The notes: generated by a model not told the origin, from the letters alone. A stretch of 45,878 nt of DNA from Lachnospiraceae bacterium (GCA_022794255.1 JAAWEL010000061.1:1-45878); one strand, 5' to 3'. Counted from the stretch's first letter, positions 24,781 through 33,476 are shown. Translations and numbers: made by a program.

Positions 24781-26139
24781 ATGAATCAGAGAGAGACATT
24801 CGGCTCCCGTCTGGGCTTTTTATTATTGTCAGCGGGATGCGCAATCGGAATCGGCAATGTGTGGAGATTCCCCTATGTGGTGGGACAGAATGGAGGAGGA
24901 GCATTTGTTTTGTTCTATCTGCTGTTTTTGGCAATCATGGGAGTACCGGTTCTTTCCATGGAATTTGCTGTGGGACGTGCCAGTAAAAAGAGTCCGGTAA
25001 AGGCATATCAGTCCTTGGAAAAGCCAGGAAGCAAGTGGCATCTCCACGGTTATGTGGCAATGGCGGGCAATTATATGCTGATGATGTTCTATACCACGGT
25101 GGCTGGTTGGATGCTTTATTATTTTTACAGCTTTTTTATTGGGAAATTTTCCGGCCTGTCCTCCGAGCAGGTGGGGGCTGCGTTCGGTGAAATGTTGGCT
25201 TCTCCGGGAATCAATGTGTTCTGGATGATGGTGGTGGTGGTTGTGGGGATTCTTATTTGTTCCATGGGATTGCAAAAGGGTGTGGAGCGGATCACCAAAG
25301 GGATGATGATAGGACTTTTGTCCCTGATGATTGTGATGGCAGTCCGGGGGTTGACCTTAAAGGGCGGTATGGAGGGGCTGGCCTTTTACCTGTATCCTGA
25401 TTTTGAGAAGATGGCAGAGGTGGGGATTGGCAATGTGATTGTGGCGGCAATGAATCAGTCCTTCTTCACCCTAAGTCTGGGAATCGGAGCTATGGCCATT
25501 TTTGGAAGCTATCTGGGAAAAGATAACACTCTTCTTGGGGAGGCTGTCAATGTGGCTGTTTTGGATACCTTTGTGGCAATCACAGCAGGCCTGATTATTT
25601 TCCCTGCCTGCTTTGCTTATGGGGTGAATCCGGACAGCGGGCCCAGCCTGGTATTTATTACTCTTCCCAATGTGTTTGTGTCCATGGCAGGCGGAAGAGT
25701 GTGGGGAAGCCTGTTTTTTCTGTTTATGTCCTTTGCTGCTTTTTCCACAGTAATTGCCGTGTTTGAAAACATTATTGCCTGCTGCATGGAGCTGTTTAAT
25801 ATGGAACGGAAAAATGCGGCGAGGCTGAATATGGCGCTGCTTGTTATTCTGTCTCTGCCCTGTGCCTTGGGCTACAATGTGCTAAGTAGCTTTGAGCCTT
25901 TGGGGGCCGGGTCATCGGTGCTGGATCTGGAAGACTTTATTGTGAGTAATTTACTGCTGCCTCTGGGCTCTCTGGTATATCTTTTGTTTTGCACCTGGAA
26001 ATTTGGCTGGGGGATGGAAAACTATCGGAATGAGGCTAATGAAGGCAGAGGGCCGAAAGTTCCTGTCTGTGTGCAGAATTATTTGAAATTTGTGCTGCCG
26101 GTGATGATTGTTCTGGTATTCCTTCAGGGGGTTTTGTAG
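24781..26139 (+). CDS. Sodium-dependent transporter, NSS/SNF family
   Basis: This 452-residue membrane protein is a neurotransmitter:sodium symporter family member of the LeuT fold, with about 11-12 helices. The first helix carries the family motif SAGCAIGIGNVWRFPY (sodium and substrate contacts), followed by GGGAFVLFYLLFL. The length is typical of bacterial 11-helix members, which take up amino acids with sodium. ATG 24781 follows AGAGGAAG. An ATG at 24742 lies in the punA hairpin tail and is unlikely. The substrate cannot be read from sequence. Confidence 0.93.
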   Translation: MNQRETFGSRLGFLLLSAGCAIGIGNVWRFPYVVGQNGGGAFVLFYLLFLAIMGVPVLSMEFAVGRASKKSPVKAYQSLEKPGSKWHLHGYVAMAGNYMLMMFYTTVAGWMLYYFYSFFIGKFSGLSSEQVGAAFGEMLASPGINVFWMMVVVVVGILICSMGLQKGVERITKGMMIGLLSLMIVMAVRGLTLKGGMEGLAFYLYPDFEKMAEVGIGNVIVAAMNQSFFTLSLGIGAMAIFGSYLGKDNTLLGEAVNVAVLDTFVAITAGLIIFPACFAYGVNPDSGPSLVFITLPNVFVSMAGGRVWGSLFFLFMSFAAFSTVIAVFENIIACCMELFNMERKNAARLNMALLVILSLPCALGYNVLSSFEPLGAGSSVLDLEDFIVSNLLLPLGSLVYLLFCTWKFGWGMENYRNEANEGRGPKVPVCVQNYLKFVLPVMIVLVFLQGVL

Positions 26140-26141
26140 AC

Positions 26142-26882
26142 TTGGGTCAGAATTATAAAATAGTTCTTCAGTATGAAGGAACCCGCTATAACGGGTGGCA
26201 GAGACAGGGAAGGACAGAAAACACGATTCAGGGAAAGATAGAAGCGGTGTTAGAGAGGATGGCTGGTGCGCCAGTGGAGATTCACGGGTCAGGGAGGACC
26301 GATGCCGGCGTACATGCCATGGGCCAGGTGGCTAATTTTTATCTGCCAGAAGGACAAACACCAGAGCTTGTAAAAGAGTATTTAAACAGGTATTTGCCGG
26401 AAGATATCCGGGTGCTTCAGGCAGAGCTGGCTTTGGATAGATTCCACAGCCGTCTTAATGCGGTGGAAAAGATTTATCACTACCAGATTGAGACAGGAAA
26501 AAAGAGAGATGTGTTTCAGAGAAGAATCCAGTATGGGTTGGGAAAACCTTTGGATATAGAGGCCATGAGGGAAGCAGCTGCGCTGCTCTGTGGAACCCAC
26601 GATTACAAAAGCTTTTGTGGAAACCAGAAGATGAAGAAATCCACAGTCCGAACAGTCAAAAACATAGAAATCTGGCAGGAGAAAAGCCTGGTGACTTTAA
26701 TGTTCGTGGGAAACGGATTTTTGCAGCATATGGTAAGGATTATGGCCGGAACCTTGATTGAGGTGGGACTGGGAGAGCGGTTATCCCGACAGATGCCTTA
26801 TATTTTGGCATCCTTAGATCGGCAGGAAGCTGGTTTCACAGCCCCGGCAGAGGGGCTGTGCCTGATGGAGGTGCGGTATTGA
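26142..26882 (+). CDS. truA: tRNA pseudouridine synthase A
   Basis: This 246-residue enzyme makes pseudouridine at positions 38-40 of the tRNA anticodon arm. Seen motifs are QYEGTRYNGWQRQ, GSGRTDAGVHAMGQVA with the catalytic Asp54, and FLQHMVRIMAGTL near the C-terminus. It uses a TTG start two bases after the symporter stop and overlaps the next gene by 4 bases (TTGA). No internal ATG fits, because the family N-terminus begins here. Confidence 0.95.
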   Translation: MGQNYKIVLQYEGTRYNGWQRQGRTENTIQGKIEAVLERMAGAPVEIHGSGRTDAGVHAMGQVANFYLPEGQTPELVKEYLNRYLPEDIRVLQAELALDRFHSRLNAVEKIYHYQIETGKKRDVFQRRIQYGLGKPLDIEAMREAAALLCGTHDYKSFCGNQKMKKSTVRTVKNIEIWQEKSLVTLMFVGNGFLQHMVRIMAGTLIEVGLGERLSRQMPYILASLDRQEAGFTAPAEGLCLMEVRY

Positions 26883-28057
26883 CAGAGCTTCTTGTTAGAA
26901 AATTTGTAAAGAATTATGAACACACAGACAATTTAAAAGTGCGTGCTGCTTATGGGATGATGGCAGGCCTGGTGGGAATCTGCTGTAATCTTGTGCTTTT
27001 CGGAGCAAAAGTGGCAGCAGGGATCATGACTGGCAGTATTTCTGTCATGGCAGATGCTTTTAATAATCTGTCAGATGCCGCTTCCTCCATGGTGGGATTT
27101 GTGGGGGTAAAGCTGGCTAGCAAGCCGGCAGATGAGCATCATCCCTTTGGACATGGACGCATTGAATATATTGCGGCTTTTATAGTAGCCTTTCTTGTGA
27201 TTGAGGTGGGCTTTTCCCTGCTGAAAACCTCAGTGGGAAAGCTGTTTCATCCGGAGGAGCTGGTGTTTGGAATGACTTCCGTGGCGATTCTCTTGCTGTC
27301 CATAGGTGTAAAGCTGTGGATGGCATTGTTTAACAGAAAGCTGGGAAAGCAGGTCAAATCTCAGGTGATGATGGCTACAGCAGCAGATTCTTTGGGGGAT
27401 GTGGCGGCTACCTCGGCCACCATTTTTTCTATAGTGGTTTTTGGAGTCTGGAAGGTCAACATTGACGGCCTGATAGGCCTGATAGTCTCTGCTTTGGTGA
27501 TGATTGCCGGAATCAATATTGCCAAGGATACGTTAGAGCCTCTGATTGGGCAGCCCATTGATCCGGAGATATATCGAAGAATCATGGATTTTGTCAATGG
27601 ATATGAGGGGATTGTGGGAAGCCATGATCTGATTGTCCATAATTATGGACCTGCAAGAAGCATGGCATCCATTCATGCAGAGGTGCCCAGCGATGTGGAT
27701 ATCGAGGTATCCCATGAGATTGTGGACAGAATTGAGCGAGATGCGGCCAGTGCATTGGGAATCTTTCTGGTAATTCATATGGATCCGGTAGAGCTTAAGG
27801 ATTCCCGGGTCCGTAAGCTGCGCCAGATGACGGAGGAGACGGTACGCGGATTGGATGAGAGACTGACCATACATGATTTCAGGGTCGTGAACGGAACAAA
27901 ACGGATCAATCTGATCTTTGATCTTGTAGTACCGCGAGATTACACAAAACAGATGCAGGATGCATGTAAAAAGCAAATCTGCCAAAAAATAAGGGAGATT
28001 GATGACAGGTGTAGCTGTGTGATTACTATGGAATGTACTTACTGTATAGAGCAATAG
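26879..28057 (+). CDS. Cation diffusion facilitator family transporter
   Basis: This roughly 392-residue membrane protein exports divalent metals (zinc, manganese, iron or cobalt) by proton antiport. Six helices lie in the first half, with ADAFNNLSD in helix 2, HHPFGHGR after it, and TAADSLGD in helix 5, the metal-binding residues of the family. The cytosolic ferredoxin-like domain follows, and unusually two such domains seem present (about 210-290 and 300-392, the latter ending CSCVITMECTYCIEQ). TTG 26879 overlaps the truA stop and follows GGAGG; GTG 26858 is an alternative. Confidence 0.9.
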   Translation: MTELLVRKFVKNYEHTDNLKVRAAYGMMAGLVGICCNLVLFGAKVAAGIMTGSISVMADAFNNLSDAASSMVGFVGVKLASKPADEHHPFGHGRIEYIAAFIVAFLVIEVGFSLLKTSVGKLFHPEELVFGMTSVAILLLSIGVKLWMALFNRKLGKQVKSQVMMATAADSLGDVAATSATIFSIVVFGVWKVNIDGLIGLIVSALVMIAGINIAKDTLEPLIGQPIDPEIYRRIMDFVNGYEGIVGSHDLIVHNYGPARSMASIHAEVPSDVDIEVSHEIVDRIERDAASALGIFLVIHMDPVELKDSRVRKLRQMTEETVRGLDERLTIHDFRVVNGTKRINLIFDLVVPRDYTKQMQDACKKQICQKIREIDDRCSCVITMECTYCIEQ

Positions 28058-28112
28058 ATGGCTAAACAGGGAAAACTTAGGAAAAAATTGGAAATAAAAC
28101 TTTACCGGATGG

Positions 28113-28137
28113 TGCAATAAGAATCAATTCTATTGCA
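28113..28137. repeat. Inverted repeat upstream of the sigma factor gene
   Basis: TGCAATAAGAAT and ATTCTATTGCA form an 11-bp palindrome with one bulged A and a 2-base centre. It lies 25 bases before the sigma gene start, so it is either an operator or an mRNA hairpin in the leader. No clear sigma-A promoter was seen in this 105-base gap. Confidence 0.55.
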
Positions 28138-28162
28138 TTAAACTATCAGAAAGGGAATTCGA

Positions 28163-28690
28163 TTGGGCAACGAGGAACTTTTAAAACAGGTGGGTATGGG
28201 AGACAGGGATGCTTTTCGTCAGCTATACCACAACACGGACCGGACCGTTTACAGCTTCATATTGTCGATTGTTAAGAATCCCCAGGATGCAGAAGAGGTG
28301 ATGCAGGAGACATATTTAAAGATATGGACTTCAGCCGCCTCTTACCAGTCTCAGGGTAAGCCTTTGGCGTGGATTTTTACGATTGCCAGAAATCTTTGTT
28401 ACATGAGGTTTCGGGATCAAAAACGACAGGCAGATATGGGGCTAGATGACCTTACCGGGGAGGAGCTCGGAGAGCTGTGTATTCCGCTGGAGAATCTGAC
28501 AGATGCTATGGTGCTTAAGTCTGCCCTGGAGATCTTAAGAGAAGATGAACGGCAGATCGTGCTTTTGCATGCCTCGGCAGGCCTGAAGCACCGGGAGATT
28601 GCAGCAGAACTGGGGATGCCTTTGGCAACCGTGTTGTCCAAATACAATCGGACGATTAAGAAGTTGAAGCAATATTTAAGAGAGGAGTGA
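28163..28690 (+). CDS. RNA polymerase sigma factor, ECF type
   Basis: This 175-residue protein has only regions 2 and 4. Region 2 (about 10-80) contains PQDAEEVMQETYLKIW and WIFTIARNLCYMRFRD; region 4 (about 115-170) contains ILREDERQIVLLHASAG and HREIAAELGMPLATV (the helix-turn-helix). It directs polymerase to a small regulon. The start is TTG 28163 after AAAGGG. The next gene encodes its likely anti-sigma factor and follows within 5 bases of the stop, so the pair should be made together and is probably autoregulated. Confidence 0.92.
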   Translation: MGNEELLKQVGMGDRDAFRQLYHNTDRTVYSFILSIVKNPQDAEEVMQETYLKIWTSAASYQSQGKPLAWIFTIARNLCYMRFRDQKRQADMGLDDLTGEELGELCIPLENLTDAMVLKSALEILREDERQIVLLHASAGLKHREIAAELGMPLATVLSKYNRTIKKLKQYLREE

Positions 28691-28695
28691 GAGAT

Positions 28696-30213
28696 GTGAA
28701 GCAGGATTCCGGCATAAGACAACTGAATACCAGACAGATCGAGATGCATCTTAAGTCGGCCCTGGACACTCTTACTCCCAATGTGTTAGATCGGATTGAC
28801 TTGTCAGTGCATCAGGATGAACTATCAGGAGCAGAGAGACAGAGCCAGGCGGCGATTCTGCGGCTAGAGCGAAGGATGAGAGGCTTTGTGTCTGCCGCTG
28901 CCGTTTGTGTCTGCCTGATCATCATGGGAGGCGGAGCTTTCCATTACCACTTGGAGAATAGGCAGGTGGAGTCCGTGATTGGTATTGATGTGAATCCTAG
29001 CATAGAGATTTCTATTAATCGCAGGGAACGGGTTTTGGAGACACGTGCGCTGAATGCAGATGGCGAGGCGATTATCAGTGATATGGATCTGGAAGGTGTG
29101 GACCTGAATGTAGCAGTCAATGCGGTAGTGGGCTCCATGGTGACGCAAGGGTATCTGGATGACTTGGACAATGCGATTCTGGTGACTGTGAGTAATGACA
29201 GTGTCCGCAAGGCAAAAGAGCTGCGCACCAGTGTGGTGGGAGATATTGAACAAACGCTGAAGGAAAATCAGGTGGAGGCAGTGGTCTATGATCAACAGGT
29301 CATTGAGGACGAGGAAATCAAGGAGATTTCCCGGCAATATGGTATTTCCTACGGGAAAGCATATTTTCTGAAGGAACTCATTGACCAGAATGCTGCATTG
29401 TCTATGGAAGATATGGAAGAAATGTCGGCTATGACGATGGAGCAGATTGCTCGCAGGATTGGGGAGAGCTCCTATGAGTTGGGAGAGCTGGCAGGCCAGG
29501 CAACGGCTCCAGAGACTACAGCTCCGGAGACGTCCACAGAGGAGACATCCGTTATGGAGATGATGCCCCAGGAGTCTGCCACAGAGGCAAGTATCGGGGA
29601 GGAATCCCAAAGCAGTGAAGAATCTTCTTCTGAGACAGAGAAAACCACAGCTGTGCCAGAGACTGCCACAAATGCTTCCAAAGAGGAGCTGACAGGCTAT
29701 GAGGCAAAGATTGACTATGTGGACTGCGAGGACGGGATTGTTTATGTGTATTTTAAGGGCCGCGTAAAGTGGAAGAATCCTTCTGTTGTGGTGCGGGATG
29801 GGCAGGGAAATACCTATGCGGCCATGATAATCGATACTTCCAGTGAAGATTGTTCCTTTGAGGTGGCCGGGTTGGAAGGCGGGGAGAGCTGTACTTTTGT
29901 TTTGGCTGGTTTAAGCCTGGCTGGCGATGATGCTTCCATTGCGGTAAAGGGGTATTTTGATGCACCTGAGATTGCCTGGGGAGCTGGGGATGATGAGAAT
30001 TTAAGGGAGTCTGACGGGGAATTACCGGATGAGACAAAACCAAGTGAGACAGAGGATTTGGGACAGCCGGGGCTGGATGATGAGCTTTTGGGAGATGCAG
30101 ATACAGAGTCCAAAGAAACATTAACAGAAGTGGAAGAATCCACAGAGCAGCTGGAGGAGACAGAAAAGGACTCAGTGGAAGAATCCTCAATAAAAGATGC
30201 TGAAGCAGTGTAG
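28696..30213 (+). CDS. RsgI-like transmembrane anti-sigma factor
   Basis: This roughly 505-residue protein has a cytosolic N-terminus (1-63), one membrane helix (about 65-81) and a large external part. Just outside the membrane lies the RsgI-type domain (about 92-220) with VIGIDVNPSIEISIN. In RsgI proteins this domain is reported to self-cleave between Asn and Pro, here about residues 100-101. A Thr/Glu/Ser-rich linker, a small beta domain (about 340-430) and an acidic tail follow. No carbohydrate-binding module was recognised. GTG 28696 sits 8 bases after AGGAG; GTG 28687 overlaps the sigma stop. Confidence 0.82.
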   Translation: MKQDSGIRQLNTRQIEMHLKSALDTLTPNVLDRIDLSVHQDELSGAERQSQAAILRLERRMRGFVSAAAVCVCLIIMGGGAFHYHLENRQVESVIGIDVNPSIEISINRRERVLETRALNADGEAIISDMDLEGVDLNVAVNAVVGSMVTQGYLDDLDNAILVTVSNDSVRKAKELRTSVVGDIEQTLKENQVEAVVYDQQVIEDEEIKEISRQYGISYGKAYFLKELIDQNAALSMEDMEEMSAMTMEQIARRIGESSYELGELAGQATAPETTAPETSTEETSVMEMMPQESATEASIGEESQSSEESSSETEKTTAVPETATNASKEELTGYEAKIDYVDCEDGIVYVYFKGRVKWKNPSVVVRDGQGNTYAAMIIDTSSEDCSFEVAGLEGGESCTFVLAGLSLAGDDASIAVKGYFDAPEIAWGAGDDENLRESDGELPDETKPSETEDLGQPGLDDELLGDADTESKETLTEVEESTEQLEETEKDSVEESSIKDAEAV

Positions 30214-30260
30214 AATATAATGTGGATTGAAAAAAATAGCAAGAAAAACAGAAAAAGTGC

Positions 30261-30289
30261 TTGACGAAATCAGAGGTTTCATGTATAAT
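30261..30289 (+). promoter_or_regulatory. Sigma-A promoter of tRNA-Gln
   Basis: TTGACG (30261-30266), 17 bases, TATAAT (30284-30289), 17 bases before the tRNA. Near consensus, as expected for a stable RNA gene. Confidence 0.9.
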
Positions 30290-30306
30290 TATCTTCGTTG
30301 CAGTGA

Positions 30307-30378
30307 TGGGCTATCGCCAAACGGTAAGGCAACGGACTCTGACTCCGTCATTTCAAGGTTCGAATCCTTGTAGCCCAG
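30307..30378 (+). tRNA. tRNA-Gln (anticodon CTG)
   Basis: A complete cloverleaf can be drawn: acceptor TGGGCTA with TAGCCCA, D arm GCC/GGC, anticodon stem ACGGA/TCCGT with loop CTCTGAC (anticodon CTG, reading CAG), and T arm CAAGG/CCTTG with loop TTCGAAT. The discriminator base is G. The CCA end is not encoded. The gene is flanked by a strong promoter and a terminator, so it is a single-tRNA transcription unit. Confidence 0.96.
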
Positions 30379-30390
30379 CTAAATGAGAGA

Positions 30391-30427
30391 CAGAAAGCGT
30401 TGATTTTTCAACGGTTTCTGTTTTTTT
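30391..30427 (+). terminator. Terminator of tRNA-Gln
   Basis: CAGAAAGCGTTG and CAACGGTTTCTG pair over 11 bp with one G-G mismatch around a short T-rich loop, followed by seven T. Confidence 0.92.
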
Positions 30428-30561
30428 AGTTCCGAAAAAAAGCATGAAACACAAAAATTGTATGCAAGAAATAAAAGCGTTCCCTTGTATTCGGAGGGGA
30501 TTGTTTCAAAATAAAACCGGAGGGCTGAGACTTTAACACATGGAAAATGGATTTCCAACTC

Positions 30562-30589
30562 TTTACAAATTCTGATTCTGTGGTATAAT
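30562..30589 (+). promoter_or_regulatory. Promoter of murA
   Basis: TTTACA (30562-30567), 16 bases, TATAAT (30584-30589) preceded by TGG, an extended -10. The leader of about 105 bases to the murA start shows no riboswitch that I recognise. Confidence 0.8.
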
Positions 30590-30703
30590 CATTAAGAAGT
30601 GTAAATGTTTTTTTAATAGTTTTGTAAAGATTTGCGGCATAGATATCTTTGTAAAGAGACAAAAGACAGAGGATAATTGGCGAGTGACAAATAGAGGTGT
30701 GAA

Positions 30704-31996
30704 ATGAATCAGTATATTATGAAGGGCGGTAATCCGCTGGTGGGAGAGGTTCAGATCAGTGGCGCCAAAAATGCTGCATTGGGGATTCTTGCGGCTTCGA
30801 TAATGACAGATGAGAATGTGGTGATTGAGAACCTGCCGGATGTGCGGGATACGAATGTAATGCTGGAAGCAATTCAGGAAATCGGGGCGCAGGTGGAGCG
30901 CATAGACCGCCACACAGTGCGGATCAATGCATCTACGATACATGAGGTTTCTGTAGATGATGATTATATCAGAAAGATACGGGCGTCCTATTATTTTATC
31001 GGTGCATTGCTCGGCAAATATAAAAGTGCAGAAGTTCCGCTTCCAGGTGGATGCAATATTGGCAGCAGGCCAATTGACCAGCACTTAAAGGGGTTTCGGG
31101 CCCTGGGTGCGAAGATTGAGATTGAGCGGGGGGCAGTGCTTGCCCACGCCATAGACCTGGTAGGCGGGCATATTTATCTGGATGTTGTATCTGTAGGGGC
31201 TACGATCAATATTATGATGGCAGCGTCATTAGCGGAGGGACTGACGATTCTTGAGAACGCGGCTAAGGAGCCTCATGTAGTGGATGTGGCGAATTTCCTT
31301 AACAGTATGGGAGCGAATATTAAGGGAGCAGGGACGGATATTATCCGGATCCGCGGGGTTCGCAAGTTCCATGGTACAGAATATTCGATTATACCGGATC
31401 AGATTGAAGCAGGTACCTTTATGTGCGGGGCGGCGGTTACGCGGGGGGATGTGACAGTGAAGAACGTGATCCCCAAACACTTAGAGGCTATCTCTGCTAA
31501 ACTTTTGGAGATTGGCTGCGAGGTGATTGAGGGGGATGATGAGGTGCGGGTTGTGGGAAGGCCCAGACAGCACTGCACCAACATAAAAACCCTTCCCTAT
31601 CCTGGATTTCCTACAGATATGCAGCCTCAGATGGCAGTTACCCTGGCCCTGACTGAGGGAGCCAGTATGATTACAGAGAGCATTTTTGAAAATCGGTTTA
31701 AGTATGTGGACGAGCTGGCCAGAATGGGCGGCAGCATTAAGGTAGAAGGCAATGTGGCCGTGATTGACGGGGTGAAGGGATTTACCGGAGCTCAGGTGGA
31801 AAGTCCGGATCTGCGGGCCGGAGCAGCATTGGTTTTGGCGGGACTGGCGGCGGAAGGATTCACGGTGGTGGATCAGATCGGTTACATACAGCGAGGGTAT
31901 GAATGCTTTGAAGAAAAGCTGCAAAAATTAGGGGCCGTTATTGAGGTTGTGGACTCTGAAAAGAAGGCTGCCAAGTTCCGCCTTAAAATCGGTTAA
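30704..31996 (+). CDS. murA: UDP-N-acetylglucosamine 1-carboxyvinyltransferase
   Basis: This 430-residue enzyme transfers enolpyruvate from PEP to UDP-GlcNAc, the first committed step of peptidoglycan synthesis. ISGAKNAALG (Lys23 and Asn24) and PLPGGCNIGSRPID are intact. The catalytic Cys117 (Cys115 in E. coli) is present, so it should be of the fosfomycin-sensitive type. The EPSP-synthase fold and the length are typical. AGAGGTG precedes the ATG. Many Firmicutes have two MurA copies; which one this is cannot be told here. Confidence 0.97.
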   Translation: MNQYIMKGGNPLVGEVQISGAKNAALGILAASIMTDENVVIENLPDVRDTNVMLEAIQEIGAQVERIDRHTVRINASTIHEVSVDDDYIRKIRASYYFIGALLGKYKSAEVPLPGGCNIGSRPIDQHLKGFRALGAKIEIERGAVLAHAIDLVGGHIYLDVVSVGATINIMMAASLAEGLTILENAAKEPHVVDVANFLNSMGANIKGAGTDIIRIRGVRKFHGTEYSIIPDQIEAGTFMCGAAVTRGDVTVKNVIPKHLEAISAKLLEIGCEVIEGDDEVRVVGRPRQHCTNIKTLPYPGFPTDMQPQMAVTLALTEGASMITESIFENRFKYVDELARMGGSIKVEGNVAVIDGVKGFTGAQVESPDLRAGAALVLAGLAAEGFTVVDQIGYIQRGYECFEEKLQKLGAVIEVVDSEKKAAKFRLKIG

Positions 31997-32017
31997 CAAA
32001 TATTACTATTTTCTAAA

Positions 32018-32063
32018 CAAAGTAAAGGATTTGTAGGACTTTTGACCAATAATCGTTACTTTG
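32018..32063. repeat. Inverted repeat after murA
   Basis: CAAAGTAA (32018-32025) and TTACTTTG (32056-32063) are perfect 8-bp arms 30 bases apart in the 204-base gap before the secreted protein gene. No T-run follows. The rest of the gap is A/T-rich with a poor promoter match (TATAGT near 32095). Confidence 0.4.
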
Positions 32064-32200
32064 ATTTCACAATTTGTACATTTCCTCCAGATATTATAGT
32101 TGTATAGCTTGCAGGAATTGCGCCTATGGTTTTGGCAGGGATGTTGCAAGGGATGCTTATAAGAGAAAAAGAGATTTAATAAAGAAAAGGAGGAAAAGAG

Positions 32201-33226
32201 ATGAGATTGTGGAGGAAAGGATTGTCACTGACAGTGGGAGCCGGGCTTTTGTCCATGGCATTGATTGGCAGTGCTCTGGCAGCAGAGGAGCGGACCAAGA
32301 TTTCCCAGATTACTTTGAATGTGGAATCATCGATTGAGGCCGGTGGTGACAGCAGTGATGTATCAGTTACTGTGGATTCTGAAGATTATCGTGTAGATGA
32401 TGTGGCAGTTATCAATGATGATGGAGAGTGGGAAGGCGGCGATGAGCCCAGAGTGGAGATCACTCTGGAGGCAGATGAGGATTATTATTTTGATACTATG
32501 AGCAAATCCAAGGTTAAGCTCAGAGGCGATGATGCTACCTATGTCACATCCCAAAGGAAGGATGACAAATCAACTCTGGTGGTTACGATTCGTCTGGATG
32601 CCTTAGAGGGAAGCCTGGAGGTTGAAAATGTAGAATGGCGGGATGAAAGATCACCGATTGCCAGCTGGGAGTCTATAAGCCGGGCAAAGAGCTATCAGGT
32701 TCGTCTGTATCGTGGCAGCAGTGCTGTGGGTTCAGCGGTTACCACTACTAATGAATACTATGATTTCAGTAGCAGTATAACCAGAGAGGGCGAGTATTAT
32801 TTCCGGGTACGTGCGGTCAACAGCAATTCTAAAAAAGGCGAATGGATGGAGTCTGATTCTATGTATGTAGATGAAGATATGCTGAGAGATATTCAAAATG
32901 GTATGTATGCCATTGGCAATGGATCAGGCGGTACATCCAACACTCCCTCAAGCAATCCTGGTGGAGGAAATTGGAAGCGGAACAATATTGGTTGGTGGTA
33001 TGAGTATGCCAATGGTTCTTACCCCACCAACGGCTGGCTGATGATCAACAATGTATGGTATTGTTTTGATGCATCCGGCTATATGCGGATGGGATGGATT
33101 CAGGCCGGTGATGGTAAGTGGTATTACTGCGATGAGAGAGAAGGTACTACGCAGGGCGCCATGCTGACCAACACTACAACACCGGATGGGTATCGTGTGG
33201 ATGCCAATGGAGTTTGGATTCAGTAA
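32201..33226 (+). CDS. Secreted protein with choline-binding (cell-wall-binding) repeats
   Basis: This 341-residue exported protein has a signal peptide (1-27, cleavage after SALA). A beta-rich domain follows (about 35-145), then a fibronectin-like domain (about 148-225; SWESISRAKSYQVRLY and YYFRVRAVNS). A Gly/Ser/Asn linker leads to three or so cell-wall-binding repeats (about 258-341; GWWYEYANGSYPTNGWL, VWYCFDASGYMRMGWI, KWYYCDE), which resemble choline-binding modules. No catalytic domain is visible, so it may be an adhesin or wall-associated structural protein. AAAGGAGG precedes the ATG, and a terminator follows. Confidence 0.88.
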   Translation: MRLWRKGLSLTVGAGLLSMALIGSALAAEERTKISQITLNVESSIEAGGDSSDVSVTVDSEDYRVDDVAVINDDGEWEGGDEPRVEITLEADEDYYFDTMSKSKVKLRGDDATYVTSQRKDDKSTLVVTIRLDALEGSLEVENVEWRDERSPIASWESISRAKSYQVRLYRGSSAVGSAVTTTNEYYDFSSSITREGEYYFRVRAVNSNSKKGEWMESDSMYVDEDMLRDIQNGMYAIGNGSGGTSNTPSSNPGGGNWKRNNIGWWYEYANGSYPTNGWLMINNVWYCFDASGYMRMGWIQAGDGKWYYCDEREGTTQGAMLTNTTTPDGYRVDANGVWIQ

Positions 33227-33246
33227 TAGATTACAGGGAATCAATG

Positions 33247-33276
33247 GCGGAGAGGAGAGATCTTCTCCGCTTTTTT
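33247..33276 (+). terminator. Terminator after the choline-binding protein gene
   Basis: GCGGAGA (33247-33253) and TCTCCGC (33264-33270) form a 7-bp stem followed by six T. Confidence 0.9.
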
Positions 33277-33366
33277 CATGCACAGATCTGTGCAAAGAAA
33301 GCGTGCTTCAGAAGCCCCCGAGAGCTTTGCGGCAGGTTGAGAAGCTGCAGGAAGTCTTTTAGGGTG

Positions 33367-33395
33367 TTGACAAAGCAGGTCTATCATGATAGACT
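33367..33395 (+). promoter_or_regulatory. Promoter of the BlaI/M56 operon
   Basis: A perfect TTGACA (33367-33372), 17 bases, TAGACT (33390-33395). The first operator palindrome covers the second half of the spacer and the -10. Confidence 0.82.
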
Positions 33396-33421
33396 TTTGG
33401 AAAGGACTATTGTGATAGACC
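33379..33421 (+). promoter_or_regulatory. Two operator dyads for the BlaI-type repressor
   Basis: GTCTATCATGATAGAC (33379-33394) is a perfect 16-bp palindrome. A second related dyad, GACTATTGTGATAGAC (33405-33420), lies 26 bp further between centres. Both share the half-site GTCTAT. BlaI/MecI repressors bind paired dyads over their own promoters, so autoregulation is very likely. Confidence 0.82.
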
Positions 33422-33476
33422 TTATATAACTTTTCAGATGCACTGTTTAGGAATCACAGGAAAGAGGCGAGAACTT

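Noticed and set aside
28864..29610. 248-codon frame on the minus strand
   Set aside because: It is opposite the anti-sigma gene and its product is a Cys/His/Leu-rich shadow with no domain.
31997..32200. Cyclic di-GMP or other riboswitch before the secreted wall-binding protein
   Set aside because: No conserved aptamer core could be aligned; only an isolated inverted repeat is present.
32074..32337. 87-codon frame before the choline-binding protein
   Set aside because: It overlaps the signal peptide region of that gene in another frame and resembles no protein I know.
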